Source: Bradyrhizobium iriomotense (GTDB lineage: Bacteria; Pseudomonadota; Alphaproteobacteria; Rhizobiales; Xanthobacteraceae). Taken from it: a DNA stretch of 64,000 nt. The stretch spans positions 62,001 through 126,000 of the forward strand of contig NZ_JAFCLP010000022.1 of the NCBI RefSeq assembly GCF_018129405.1, in the 5' to 3' direction. Below the pieces are notes generated by a model that was not told the origin of the DNA, ran no database searches, and worked only from the letters and a program-made list of their open reading frames with translations. Each line of letters begins with the position of its first letter. Position 1 is the first letter of the stretch. Of the stretch, positions 25,524-33,982 are shown in pieces. The position numbers and the translations under genes are program-made.

Positions 25524-25874
25524 ATGACCGACACGATGAAATGCCCCGCGTGCAGCTCCGAGCACGCCTATCAGGACCGCGACCTCTGGGTCTGCCCGGA
25601 ATGCGGCCACGAGTGGAGCGGTGCGGCGGATGCGGCTGCGGACACGGCGCCGGATGCAAGTGTGCGCGATGCCAACGGCAATGTGCTCGCCGACGGCGAC
25701 AGTGTCATCGTGATCAAGGATCTCAAGATCAAGGGCTCGTCCTCGGTCGTGAAGGGCGGCACCAAGGTTCGCAACATCCGCCTCCAGGACGCCAGCGACG
25801 GCCACAACATCGCCTGCAAGATTGACGGCATCGGCGCGATGAACCTGAAGTCGGAGTTCGTGAGGAAGGCCTGA
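25524..25874 (+). CDS. yjdM: YjdM/PhnA family zinc-ribbon protein
   Basis: The protein has 116 residues. An N-terminal zinc ribbon has four cysteines (C7, C10, C24, C27 in [10 protein letters not shown] and [10 protein letters not shown]). The conserved PhnA domain follows: [39 protein letters not shown] and the end [15 protein letters not shown]. The family was once linked to alkylphosphonate use because of its position in E. coli, but its biochemical role is not established. The ATG has a modest GAG site; an in-frame TTG 15 bases earlier is possible. Confidence 0.9.
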   Translation: MTDTMKCPACSSEHAYQDRDLWVCPECGHEWSGAADAAADTAPDASVRDANGNVLADGDSVIVIKDLKIKGSSSVVKGGTKVRNIRLQDASDGHNIACKIDGIGAMNLKSEFVRKA

Positions 25875-26067
25875 CAAGGGGCCAGCGGGCCCGCGCGGTA
25901 ACGCTAACGCCAGTTCCTTTCCTGGAACACACGATTCCTCTTATCCAATCGGGAAAAATGTGTAATCTGCCTCCTGCCGGGCAGGCCTTTGTAGCGCGTA
26001 GGTATTTTTTCAACCCGGGGCTGGCATTTCGACGACGCGTTTGATTGCATCACAGCTTTGAGACTTG

Positions 26068-26100
26068 AATGGCCGCCCCTTGGGGCGGCCTTCCCGTTTT
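26068..26100. terminator. Hairpin terminator between convergent yjdM and DMT genes
   Basis: GGCCGCCCC and GGGGCGGCC pair directly around TT, with T-rich sequence (TTCCCGTTTT) on the plus side. It lies 15 bases beyond the DMT transporter stop and may serve either strand. Confidence 0.65.
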
Positions 26101-26113
26101 CGGGGGCGCGGCC

Positions 26114-27034
26114 CTAGCGCTGCCTCTGCGCCAGATAGAACCCGCACAGCACCGTCACCAGGCCTGCCGTCTGCAACAGCGTCGGCGGCTCGCCGAGCAG
26201 GAGCCAGCCGGTCAGCAGCGTCAGCGCCGGCACGCAGGCCGGGAACACCGCGGCGCGAGCGACGCCGAGGCGCTGCACCGAGACCGCGAACAGATACAGC
26301 GCAGCAGGCCCTGCGAGCACGCCCTGCGCCAGCGCCTGGATCGCGTTCTCCCACACGCCGATCGCCGCGACGTGAGCGAGGCCAACGATGGCGATGTAGA
26401 GCGGCAGCAGCAGCAGTGACAGCACGTTGATGACGAGCGCGGCCGACACGGCGGAGACGCGCCAGTGCCGCAGCGCTGCGCCGAAGCCGGCGAACATCAA
26501 TCCGGTCAGCACGAAGATCAGATCGCCCTGCACGCCCTCGGTGCCGATATGGCCGATCGATTCCGCGCCGATGACGCCGAGCCCGGCGACGATGATGATG
26601 GCGCCGGCGAGCCGCGAGGCGGATATCCGCTCTTTCAGGAGCAAGGCTGCGAGAAGCAGGCCGCCGAGCGTGGCACAGGAGGGCTGGATCACGCTGCCAT
26701 GGCCGAGCGGCACGAACAGGAAGCCGGTGTAGGAGATCAGCGACATCACGGGGCCGCCGAGCACCATCAGCGCAAGGCCCCTGCCCCAACCGATGCCGCA
26801 GAGATCGGAGATGCCGGCGCGTGCTACCAGCGGCAGGAACGCAATGCCCGACCAGACATAGCGATGCACCAGCAGATCGACCGGCGTGAAGCCGACCTTG
26901 AGTCCGTGCCGCGTGCCGGCAAAGCCCAGCGCCCAGAACAGCGCAGCCGACAGGCCGCAGACCACGCCGAGAAGCGCCGGCGCCGCATCGTTCTTCTGAG
27001 TGAGAGCGTCAGCGCCGCTCGTCCGCTGATCCAT
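26114..27034 (-). CDS. EamA/DMT family transporter (second)
   Basis: The protein has 306 residues with ten predicted helices: LLGVVCGLSAALFWALGFAG begins the first EamA half, which ends in LKERISASRLAGAIIIVAG; the second ends LLGEPPTLLQTAGLVTVLCG. It is an inner-membrane metabolite exporter or importer of unknown substrate and not a close copy of the one at 9304-10200. The start is uncertain: no good ribosome site is seen before MDQRTSGAD, and the frame continues 60 bases upstream to another ATG. Confidence 0.88.
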   Translation of the reverse strand: MDQRTSGADALTQKNDAAPALLGVVCGLSAALFWALGFAGTRHGLKVGFTPVDLLVHRYVWSGIAFLPLVARAGISDLCGIGWGRGLALMVLGGPVMSLISYTGFLFVPLGHGSVIQPSCATLGGLLLAALLLKERISASRLAGAIIIVAGLGVIGAESIGHIGTEGVQGDLIFVLTGLMFAGFGAALRHWRVSAVSAALVINVLSLLLLPLYIAIVGLAHVAAIGVWENAIQALAQGVLAGPAALYLFAVSVQRLGVARAAVFPACVPALTLLTGWLLLGEPPTLLQTAGLVTVLCGFYLAQRQR

Positions 27035-27150
27035 GGATGAAGCGATATGTCGGCAGCGGCCGTGGCTCAACCCACATGGGCGCAGGGCTGTCACGCAGCG
27101 TCGTGACGCAGGTGCGTCGCCCGAATTGTGCGACGCTCAAACTGCGCCCA

Positions 27151-27297
27151 TCAGAACAACCCGGGGCTGAGATCGAGGCCGTAGGTCAGGCTCAGCACGA
27201 ACACGAACAGCGCGGCGGCCGCGAACAGCGCAAGCTGCCTGAGAATGAATTCACGCGTCGACGTCGTGGCAACAACGGCTTTTTGCGCAACGGGCAT
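27151..27297 (-). CDS. Small membrane protein, 48 residues
   Basis: The protein begins MPVAQKAVVATTSTREFILR and continues as one long hydrophobic helix (LALFAAAALFVFVLSLTYGL) with a short DLSPGLF tail, so it is a single-pass inner-membrane peptide. GGAGG lies six bases before the ATG, which strongly supports it. Function unknown. Confidence 0.75.
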   Translation of the reverse strand: MPVAQKAVVATTSTREFILRQLALFAAAALFVFVLSLTYGLDLSPGLF

Positions 27298-27493
27298 GAA
27301 CGACCTCCAGTATGATTCGAGAAATTGGCCTCTCAATATGCGGCGCGTGCATCAGGCGCCGCGATCTCCGAAACAACTATTAAGGAGATCACACTCCTCT
27401 TGAACGGCCGTACACAACGCTCGGCTCGCACGATTCTTTTTCAATTGCGGATTCTCGATCCGCGCACGCACTTTGAAAAAGCGCGGCAAAGAA

Positions 27494-27521
27494 AAACCGC
27501 GCTCCCAACGGGAACGCGGTT
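27494..27521. terminator. Hairpin in a 302-base gap
   Basis: AACCGCG and CGCGGTT pair around a 14-base loop containing CTCCCAACGGGA, itself a small stem. A run of A precedes it, giving TTTTT on the minus strand, so it may end a minus-strand transcript. No gene is seen in the gap. Confidence 0.5.
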
Positions 27522-27599
27522 CGAACGTGATGCGCGGCCTTCTTAAAACCCGAATCTTGCGATAGATACGATGCGGGCGCCGATGCTGATCGCGGAAGC

Positions 27600-27848
27600 T
27601 TAGCGGGCCGAGCCCACCGTCGCGGTCTTCACCTTGCGCGGTGCCAGGACGCTGGCCTGCAGCGCCGTCACGCTGGTGGCGGGCGCCGACACCTGCTGCT
27701 CGACCTTGGCGGCGCCGAGCACGCGAACCTGCAGGGGGGAAGCCGGAATGCCATTGGCCTCATAGGCCGGCAGCTCGGCGGCGAAGGTGGCAGTCGAGCC
27801 CGCGATGGCGAGGACGGCGGCTGCGATCGACAAAGTCTTCTTGTTCAT
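27600..27848 (-). CDS. Small exported protein, 82 residues
   Basis: A signal peptide (MNKKTLSIAAAVLAIAGSTA, cleavage near TFAAE) is followed by LPAYEANGIPASPLQVRVLG and a Val/Ala/Ser-rich tail ending RKVKTATVGSAR. No domain is recognised. GGAGC precedes the ATG. It is presumed periplasmic. Confidence 0.72.
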   Translation of the reverse strand: MNKKTLSIAAAVLAIAGSTATFAAELPAYEANGIPASPLQVRVLGAAKVEQQVSAPATSVTALQASVLAPRKVKTATVGSAR

Positions 27849-27998
27849 TGGTGATGCTCCAGAAGGAAGTTTCGGAGCACATCTAAGCCTGATTTGCTGC
27901 ATTGCGACATGCGTTGTTGCAACGCAACATCGCGTCCCATGCATGGCAATATGTCTAACGCGCCCAACGCCTTGGACGGATCTCCTGATTCGGCGGGT

Positions 27999-28202
27999 TC
28001 AGCCGCCGAGGACGTCGCCCCAGCCATCGAAGACGTACGCCTTCCAGGCCACGGTCCCATCGCCGCGGAGGCGGCTGGCCCGCCGATAATCGTCGGCCTG
28101 ATCAGCGGTCCAGGTGATGATTCTGCCGGAGACACGATCGTGCAGGATGGCGGGCTCAGTGGGATCGAAGGCGTCCATGGGACGAAGCGAGGAATGCGTC
28201 AT
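27999..28202 (-). CDS. Hypothetical protein, 67 residues
   Basis: The protein has MDAFDPTEPAILHDRVSGRI, TWTADQADDYRRASRLRGDG and the end AYVFDGWGDVLGG. It is polar, with a balanced amino-acid mix unlike a shadow frame, and its stop sits in a short gap after the divergent peptidase promoter region. No strong ribosome site is seen at either candidate ATG (MTHSS or MDAF, 24 bases later). Function unknown. Confidence 0.5.
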   Translation of the reverse strand: MTHSSLRPMDAFDPTEPAILHDRVSGRIITWTADQADDYRRASRLRGDGTVAWKAYVFDGWGDVLGG

Positions 28203-28455
28203 GGCCGACCAACGCGCACCACTTTGCGAAAGTTGCGGCGAGGCGTCAGATTCGTATTTATCGAAGTCATGCGTCCGCGGAGCCTGGAACCCGCGCGTGT
28301 CTCCCAGGCCACACTTCCTCCAAAAAGCCCATTTTCGCCGATTTGCGCCATTGCGCCGCCACACGGTCCCCCGAACAATCAACGTGCTGCGTGCCTTTCT
28401 GTGCAAGACTGTCCGACGAGACTGGTTCGGGCAGAACCGTTTGGAGGCAGGGATC

Positions 28456-29754
28456 ATGAACGATCGGCGGTCTCTTCTGGTGGCGGTCGCGTGCCCCTCG
28501 GCCGTCATGGCCGGCTGGCTGGCGCTCTCTCTGTCCGCTTATGCCCCTGCCCTGATCGAGAACAGCGGCGCCAATGCGGCCGCAATCTCGCGTGCGAAAG
28601 ATCTCGGCCGTCTCGATCTCGCCGACGTTCCGCGCGCTGCGACGATCGAGGATGGCATTGCGCTGACTGCCGACATCGCCGCCGCTGTCGCCGCGACACC
28701 GGTTCCGACGGTCACCGAGGCAGCGGCGCCCGAAGTGCCCGCTCCCGCCGTCAAGCTCGCCTCCGCCGATCCGGCGCTGATCCTGCCGAGCGAGCCGCCC
28801 GCGCCGCAAATTCTGCCCGAGCCGGCGCCCGCCGCCAGCGAGGCCGCGCCGGCTCAGGAGCCGGTCAAGCTTGCATCCGCCGATCCCGCCGAGATCGTGG
28901 CTACCGACGCGCTGTCGCCCGCAGCCCTCGCGACCGGGCCGACAGCCACGACCGAGAGCAAGGCATCACCATCTGCCGACACAATCGCCGTGCTCGACGA
29001 ATGCTTCGTCATCGACGCCTGCATCGACCGCTATCTCTGGGCGCTCTACCAGCGCACACCCAAGGAGGACTCGATCAAGGTGCAGGAACGCCGCGCCGTC
29101 ACCGTCAAGCGCAGGGGCAAGATGGTCACGGTGATGCGCAGCTTCACCAAGCTGGTCGATGAGGATTTCGGCTGGAAGGATCCGAAGGCGGCCGAGCACG
29201 CGAAAATGTCGATGATGGACTACGTGATCGGCGGGATGGACAAGAGTTTTAAGCGAAAACTGTTTCGTACGCTGCTCGCCGCCGAAGCCGCCGGCCTGTC
29301 GCCGGGCATCACCAGTGCGTTCCGTGACGACTACCGCCAGTCGATCGCGAGCGGCCTGAAGGCCGCGTCCGATCGCTCCTATCACGGCGGCAGCACGCGC
29401 GGCGGCTATGGCCACGGCATGGCGGCCGACATCGTCAGCACCCAGGGCAATAACCGCGCGCAGCGCTGGGTCTCGACAGAAGTGCTGTGGAAATGGGTCG
29501 ACGCCAACGGCAAGGCGTTCGGCATCGGCCGGCCCTATCTCGGCCGCGATCCGCCGCATGTCGGCCCGATCGACGGCGCCGAATATATCTCGAAGCGTGG
29601 CACGGCGGACCGCAAGGACGTCGCCAGCGCCAAGCCGAAGAAGGCGCGGGCCGTGGCGCATGCAAAGCTGCCAAAGGCGCAAGCTGCGCGCGAGCAGAAA
29701 GGCCCGGCCAAGCCGCAAAAGTCCGCACAATCGGCCGGCAAGCGCGCGACCTGA
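28456..29754 (+). CDS. M15-like peptidase (D-Ala-D-Ala carboxypeptidase fold), exported
   Basis: The protein has 432 residues. A hydrophobic N-terminal segment (LLVAVACPSAVMAGWLALSL) acts as signal-anchor. An Ala/Pro/Glu-rich linker with a duplicated VKLASADPA motif follows, then a catalytic region from about residue 200. The zinc-site pattern is HGGSTRGGYGHGMAADIVS (His and Asp ligands) with a later PPHVGP His, as in the VanY/peptidase_M15-like group. It would trim peptidoglycan cross-bridges in the periplasm. The tail is Lys/Ala-rich (AKLPKAQAAREQKGPAKPQ), perhaps a wall-binding segment. TGGAGG lies upstream. Confidence 0.78.
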   Translation: MNDRRSLLVAVACPSAVMAGWLALSLSAYAPALIENSGANAAAISRAKDLGRLDLADVPRAATIEDGIALTADIAAAVAATPVPTVTEAAAPEVPAPAVKLASADPALILPSEPPAPQILPEPAPAASEAAPAQEPVKLASADPAEIVATDALSPAALATGPTATTESKASPSADTIAVLDECFVIDACIDRYLWALYQRTPKEDSIKVQERRAVTVKRRGKMVTVMRSFTKLVDEDFGWKDPKAAEHAKMSMMDYVIGGMDKSFKRKLFRTLLAAEAAGLSPGITSAFRDDYRQSIASGLKAASDRSYHGGSTRGGYGHGMAADIVSTQGNNRAQRWVSTEVLWKWVDANGKAFGIGRPYLGRDPPHVGPIDGAEYISKRGTADRKDVASAKPKKARAVAHAKLPKAQAAREQKGPAKPQKSAQSAGKRAT

Positions 29755-29758
29755 GCCG

Positions 29759-30577
29759 TTACGGCTTGCGTCCCACTGAGGGCAGCGGCACGAGCCGCAT
29801 CTCGGCCGTGCCGGCCTCTTGCGTGCGCACCAGCACGGCAAAGATGGTCTCGACCGCGAGCCGCACCGCAGCCTCCATCGCCTTGCCCTTGGCCAGATGC
29901 GCCGCGATCAGGCCGGCGAGCAGATCGCCGGTGCCATAGGGGCGGATCGGCAGCCGCGGCGTCGCAAAGCGCGACAGCTGGCCGTCCGCGCAAAGGATCG
30001 TCTCCACCTGCCCCTGGGGCGTGTCAGTGAGCGTGCAGCCGGTCGCAACGACGTCGATGCGGCCCGTCCCTGCGAGCGCGGCGCACGCCGCGCGCAGGCC
30101 CTGCGTATCCGCGATCGTGATTCCGGACAGCAGCTCGAGCTCGAACTGGTTCGGCGTCGTCAGGTTCGCGGCCGGCAGCAGCCGGTGCCGCACCACATCC
30201 AGGATGCCATCGGCGACATAGACGCGGCCATCGTCCCCGATCACGGGATCGCAGAGATAGACGAGCTTGGAATTGCGGATCAGGGCGCGCTCGACGAAAT
30301 CGGCGACGACAGCCGCATTGGCGGGCGAGCCGAGATAGCCGGTGACCAGCACCGCGGCCTCGTCGACGAGATCGCGCTCCTCGACGCCTTTGAGGAGGTC
30401 GGCGACGAGTTCGGTCTCCAGCACACGGCCGCGGAGGGTCGGATAGCGTGGGTGGTTCGACAGCAGCGTGGTCGGCACCGCCGCGACATTCACGCCTTCG
30501 GCCTGCATGGCGTAGGCGGCCGCGCTGTTGCCGACATGGCCGTGGACCACCTGGCTTTGAATGGAGATGACGAGCAT
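29759..30577 (-). CDS. pdxY: Pyridoxal kinase
   Basis: The protein has 272 residues of the ribokinase-like PfkB/pyridoxal kinase fold: LVISIQSQVVHGHVGNSAAA at the start, YLCDPVIGDDGRVYVADGIL, ANLTTPNQFELELLSG, and the anion-hole/catalytic PYGTGDLLAGLIAAHLAKGK with the base Asp. It phosphorylates pyridoxal to pyridoxal 5'-phosphate in the salvage pathway. The start at MLVISIQ matches the family; an upstream ATG adds an odd leader. Its stop is four bases from the convergent peptidase stop. Confidence 0.92.
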   Translation of the reverse strand: MLVISIQSQVVHGHVGNSAAAYAMQAEGVNVAAVPTTLLSNHPRYPTLRGRVLETELVADLLKGVEERDLVDEAAVLVTGYLGSPANAAVVADFVERALIRNSKLVYLCDPVIGDDGRVYVADGILDVVRHRLLPAANLTTPNQFELELLSGITIADTQGLRAACAALAGTGRIDVVATGCTLTDTPQGQVETILCADGQLSRFATPRLPIRPYGTGDLLAGLIAAHLAKGKAMEAAVRLAVETIFAVLVRTQEAGTAEMRLVPLPSVGRKP

Positions 30578-30625
30578 GTGGAGGTCCGTAAGGTCAATCG
30601 CGGTGCAAGGCAAGCGCAGCCCGGA

Positions 30626-31267
30626 TCACGAAAAATCGTACCCAAGCCCCGGACGCAGCGCCTGCATCTTCCGCGCCAGCCGGCGATGCCCCGTCTCCTC
30701 CGACCGCGCCAGCCGGCCCGCGACCGCGACATGATCCGCATCGCTCTTGTGCTGGTTGAGCTTTGCCTGTCCTTCGACGGTATCGACCACGAGATCGATG
30801 ACGCGGATCGCAGCCAACATGCTCTCGCGCTTGCCCGGCTCCATCCGTGCGAGGTCCCAGGGCGGCTTCGGCAAGCGCGCCTCGGCGACCGCGAGCAGCG
30901 CATCGCCGTGCCCGCGGTTCTCGCCCGGCCCACGCAGATGCGCCACGCCCGACAGGTGCACGGCCTCGTAGAGCCAGGTCGAGACGTTGTCCGGCGAGGC
31001 ATACCAGTCGTTGGAGATGTAGGCATCGTCGCCGGCGACGATCAGCAGGAATCGCCTCGCGCCATCTGCCAGCGGAACGAGTGGATTCCTGGCGGTGAGA
31101 TGGACCTGCACGATCACCTGCCCGTCGCGCTGCTCCAGCACGAACGGCACGTGCGAGGCGCGCGGCCCGCGCTCATCCACTGCTACGACCACGCCGAAGC
31201 CGCGTTGCCCGGCGAATTCCAGCGCGGCCTGCTCCTCGATGTGGAATTGGGGACGGAGAACATGCAT
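30626..31267 (-). CDS. FMN-binding negative transcriptional regulator (PaiB family)
   Basis: The protein has 213 residues: MHVLRPQFHIEEQAALEFAG, ASHVPFVLEQRDGQVIVQVH, LTARNPLVPLADGARRFLLI and YISNDWYASPDNVSTWLYEA match the PaiB/split-barrel FMN-binding family. The C-terminal KMQALRPGLGYDFS is like the usual ending. B. subtilis PaiB is described as a negative regulator of degradative-enzyme genes, but the biochemical role of the family is uncertain and a flavin- or heme-dependent enzyme is possible. It lies 89 bases behind the TetR gene on the same strand. Confidence 0.88.
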   Translation of the reverse strand: MHVLRPQFHIEEQAALEFAGQRGFGVVVAVDERGPRASHVPFVLEQRDGQVIVQVHLTARNPLVPLADGARRFLLIVAGDDAYISNDWYASPDNVSTWLYEAVHLSGVAHLRGPGENRGHGDALLAVAEARLPKPPWDLARMEPGKRESMLAAIRVIDLVVDTVEGQAKLNQHKSDADHVAVAGRLARSEETGHRRLARKMQALRPGLGYDFS

Positions 31268-31356
31268 GGCGAGGCGCTCGATCTGCTCGACGAAGGACGA
31301 TGCTACCCCATCATCCGGCCCAGGCCGAAACGATATCGGCCTGCAAAACGCAGATG

Positions 31357-32016
31357 TCAGGAATGTTTCCGGCGCCGCGCAAGCTCGCCGAGATAGGCGC
31401 AGAACATGTCGGCCAGTCCGTCGGCATAACGCGCGATCTCCGTTTCGCTGCGTGGCGCCTCCGAGAACCGCTTGCCGACCTCGCTCAGCGTCGTCGTGAT
31501 CAATTCGCCGGCGAGAGCGCGCGTCGCGTCCGTTGCCCTGGGCAGCGCCTCCCGCATGAACGCCGCGACGATGCCCTTGCCGGCAGCCCGCGCGTCCTGC
31601 GCTTCGGGCGCATCGCGATAGAGCGGTGCGGCGTCGCTGAGGGCGGTGCGGATCGCGGCCTCCTCGCACTCGGAGCGGATGAAGGCACGGACCAGCGCGC
31701 GCAGCCGCGCCGGTGGCGCCTTTGCGCCGTCCGCGAGGATGCCGCGCAGCATGTCGCTCGTGCGCCGCCATTCATCGCTCTGGAGGCGGAACAGGATCGC
31801 CGCCTTGTTCGGAAAGTATTGATAGAGCGACCCGACGCTCACCCCGGCCCGCTCCGCCACCCGCGCCGTGGTGAAACGCTGCGCGCCCTCCTTCGCCAGG
31901 ACCTGAACAGCTGCATCCAGAATGGCCGCCACAAGCTCCGTGGAGCGGGCCTGTTGCGGCTGTTTTCGTGAGGAAACTGAACGGCTTCGGCGATCGGCCA
32001 CGGCGCCCTCGGGCAA
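31357..32016 (-). CDS. TetR family transcriptional regulator
   Basis: The protein has 219 residues. The N-terminal TetR DNA-binding domain is clear (AAILDAAVQVLAKEGAQRFT, then TTARVAERAGVSVGSLYQYF and PNKAAILFRL). The C terminus is of the AcrR-like ligand-binding type (TALSDAAPLYRDAPEAQDAR). It is divergent from an O-methyltransferase gene with a good palindrome between them, so it probably represses both itself and that gene, and perhaps the PaiB-like gene behind it. Confidence 0.9.
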   Translation of the reverse strand: MPEGAVADRRSRSVSSRKQPQQARSTELVAAILDAAVQVLAKEGAQRFTTARVAERAGVSVGSLYQYFPNKAAILFRLQSDEWRRTSDMLRGILADGAKAPPARLRALVRAFIRSECEEAAIRTALSDAAPLYRDAPEAQDARAAGKGIVAAFMREALPRATDATRALAGELITTTLSEVGKRFSEAPRSETEIARYADGLADMFCAYLGELARRRKHS

Positions 32017-32028
32017 TGCGAATAGCGA

Positions 32029-32048
32029 ATGCGACGAATTAGTCGTAT
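32029..32048. promoter_or_regulatory. Candidate TetR operator ATGCGAC-N6-GTCGTAT
   Basis: Seven-base arms ATGCGAC and GTCGTAT (one mismatch) surround GAATTA in the 82-base gap between the TetR gene and the O-methyltransferase gene. Length and symmetry fit a TetR dimer site. Confidence 0.55.
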
Positions 32049-32098
32049 TTCAGCTTCCACGCAAGTACACGCTTCGCCGCCAACCCTGGAGACCTCGA

Positions 32099-32764
32099 AT
32101 GACCACCCCGACCATCACATCGCTTGCGCCGCTGCTGGATCGCCTCTTCCTTGAGGCCGAAGCAGCAAGCGGCGCAACGCGCGCAGCCGTCGCGGATCTG
32201 TCCGATGCCGACCAGGTGCGGATGCTGCGGAGCAAGACCGACTACCGCGATCTCTATGGTCGCCTGAAGGACGCGCCGCTCGCGGTCTCGCGCGAGACCG
32301 GTGTGCTGCTCTACATGCTGGCGCGCAGCTCCCGCGCCAAAGCGATCGTCGAGTTCGGCACCTCATTCGGCATCTCGACCCTGCACCTTGCCGCAGGCTT
32401 GCGCGACAATGGCGGCGGCCGCCTCATCACCAGTGAGTTCGAGCCGTCGAAGGCAGCGCGGGCGCGGGAAAACCTGTCGGCCGGCGGCTTGATCGACCTC
32501 GTCGAAATCCGCGAGGGCGATGCGCTGCAAACGCTCAGTGCCGATCTGCCTGATACGATCGATCTCGTGCTGCTCGACGGCGCCAAGGCGCTCTACCCCG
32601 AGATCCTGGATCTGATCGAAGACCATCTCAGGCCGGGTGCGATCATTCTCGCCGATAACGCCGACGACAGCCCCGACTATCTGGCGCGGGTGCGTGCGCC
32701 CGGAAGCGGCTACATGTCCACGCCCTTTGCCGAAGACGTCGAACTCTCCGTCAGGATCAACTAG
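32099..32764 (+). CDS. O-methyltransferase (class I, SAM-dependent, family 3)
   Basis: The protein has 221 residues: KTDYRDLYGRLKDAPLAVSR, GVLLYMLARSSRAKAIVEFG, the SAM motif EFGTSFGISTLHLAAGL, TSEFEPSKAARARENLSAGG and DLVLLDGAKALYPEILDLIE. This is the small catechol-type O-methyltransferase pattern, which is cation-dependent; the acceptor is unknown. GGAGA precedes the ATG. It stands alone, under the candidate TetR operator. Confidence 0.9.
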   Translation: MTTPTITSLAPLLDRLFLEAEAASGATRAAVADLSDADQVRMLRSKTDYRDLYGRLKDAPLAVSRETGVLLYMLARSSRAKAIVEFGTSFGISTLHLAAGLRDNGGGRLITSEFEPSKAARARENLSAGGLIDLVEIREGDALQTLSADLPDTIDLVLLDGAKALYPEILDLIEDHLRPGAIILADNADDSPDYLARVRAPGSGYMSTPFAEDVELSVRIN

Positions 32765-32954
32765 CGCCGCCCCGAACCACCACAAGAGCGTGAGGCCGCC
32801 GCACGATTCACCCGCGCGGCGGCTTCAGCCGGCGTTCCCGACGTGTCGCAGGCTCGTCACCGACACGTGATAATGGCTGCCGGCAAAGCCGCGCTGCGTA
32901 TGCTAAACATACCTACCGTGCGGTATCTTTCTTGCCGCCATGCCCGAGCCAGAT

Positions 32955-33299
32955 ATGACCTCCGCCTTCAACGCCTACGCAGCGCTTGCCCTCGCCATCG
33001 TCTTCGAGGTCACCGCGTCCGCCTTCCTGCAGCAGTCCGCGCAATTCACGCGGCCGTGGCCGACGCTCGCCATGGTGCTGTTCTATGTCGCCTCGTTCTA
33101 CGCGCTGTCGGTCGCGATCCGGGTGATCCCCCTGAGCATCGCCTATGCGATCTGGGGCGGCGTCGGCATCATCCTGACCGCGACCGTCTCCTTCGTGCTG
33201 TTCCGCCAGATGCTGGACGCCGCGGCCTTCGTCGGCATCGGATTGATCGTATCAGGGGTCGTGATCATCAACCTGTTCTCGGAGACGACGGTGCATTGA
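32955..33299 (+). CDS. Small multidrug resistance (SMR/EmrE-type) transporter
   Basis: The protein has 114 residues and four membrane helices. The proton- and drug-binding Glu18 is in LALAIVFEVTASAFLQQSAQ. The conserved YFLSFYALSVAI-like helix 2 reads LFYVASFYALSVAIRVIPLS, then IAYAIWGGVGIILTATVSFV. It exports cationic compounds as an antiparallel dimer. An ATG 15 bases upstream is also possible. Its stop overlaps the start of a TetR gene, so regulator and pump are co-expressed. Confidence 0.9.
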   Translation: MTSAFNAYAALALAIVFEVTASAFLQQSAQFTRPWPTLAMVLFYVASFYALSVAIRVIPLSIAYAIWGGVGIILTATVSFVLFRQMLDAAAFVGIGLIVSGVVIINLFSETTVH

Positions 33300-33868
33300 T
33301 GCCGGGAAGCGCCTATACCCGCGCCAAGCAGCCCGAACAGGTTCGGCGCGCCCTGCTCGATCACGCCGCTTCCATTGCCATGGACCATGGCGTCGCCGGC
33401 GTCACGGTGCAGGCGGTGGCGGCGGCGGCCGGCGTCACCAAGGGCGGGCTGTTTCATCACTTCGGCAGCAAGCAGGCGTTGATCGAGGGCCTGTTCGCCG
33501 ATCTGCTCGGCCGCGTCGACGCCGAGATCGACGCCGCCATCGAAGCCGACCCCAGGCCGCGCGGCAGTTTTACGCGCGCCTATGTCAATGCGGTGTTCAC
33601 CGGCAAGGCCTTCGGCTTCACCACGCCATGGGCAGCGCTGAGCATGGTCGTCGTGACCGATCCGTCATTGCGCCGGCTCTGGAACGATTGGATGAAGGCG
33701 CGGCTGAAGCGCCATCGCGCGACCGACGGCACGCCCGAGCTGCACATCGTGCGCCTCGCCGCCGACGGCGCCTGGCTGACCTTCGTCACGACCGGGCAGA
33801 CACGCATGAGTGCCGAGCTCCGCGCTGTGCACGACCGGCTGATCGCGCAGACCCATCGGCGCGGATAA
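33299..33868 (+). CDS. TetR family regulator coupled to the SMR pump
   Basis: The protein has 189 residues. The HTH is at residues 35-62 (VTVQAVAAAAGVTKGGLFHH, FGSKQALIEGLF). The C-terminal domain includes FGFTTPWAALSMVVVTDPSL and RRLWNDWMKARLKRH, resembling the TetR_C_33-like group. The start codon shares a base with the SMR stop (TGATG), so translation is coupled. It probably represses the SMR-TetR operon until a cationic ligand binds. Confidence 0.9.
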   Translation: MPGSAYTRAKQPEQVRRALLDHAASIAMDHGVAGVTVQAVAAAAGVTKGGLFHHFGSKQALIEGLFADLLGRVDAEIDAAIEADPRPRGSFTRAYVNAVFTGKAFGFTTPWAALSMVVVTDPSLRRLWNDWMKARLKRHRATDGTPELHIVRLAADGAWLTFVTTGQTRMSAELRAVHDRLIAQTHRRG

Positions 33869-33887
33869 CGGCTATGTTCGACACTCC

Positions 33888-33974
33888 GTAGCCCGGATGG
33901 AGCGCAGCGTAATCCGGGAATCTTGTCGCCGCCGGCGCACCGCCCCGGATTGCGCTACGCTCCATCCGGGCTAC
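33888..33974. repeat. Palindromic repeat GTAGCCCGGATGGAGCGCAG type
   Basis: GTAGCCCGGATGGAGCGCAG pairs with CTACGCTCCATCCGGGCTAC, and AATCCGGG with CCCGGATT inside. It lies between convergent genes and is the GGAGCG variant of the family also seen near 60.8 kb. Confidence 0.85.
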
Positions 33975-33982
33975 AGGTCATC

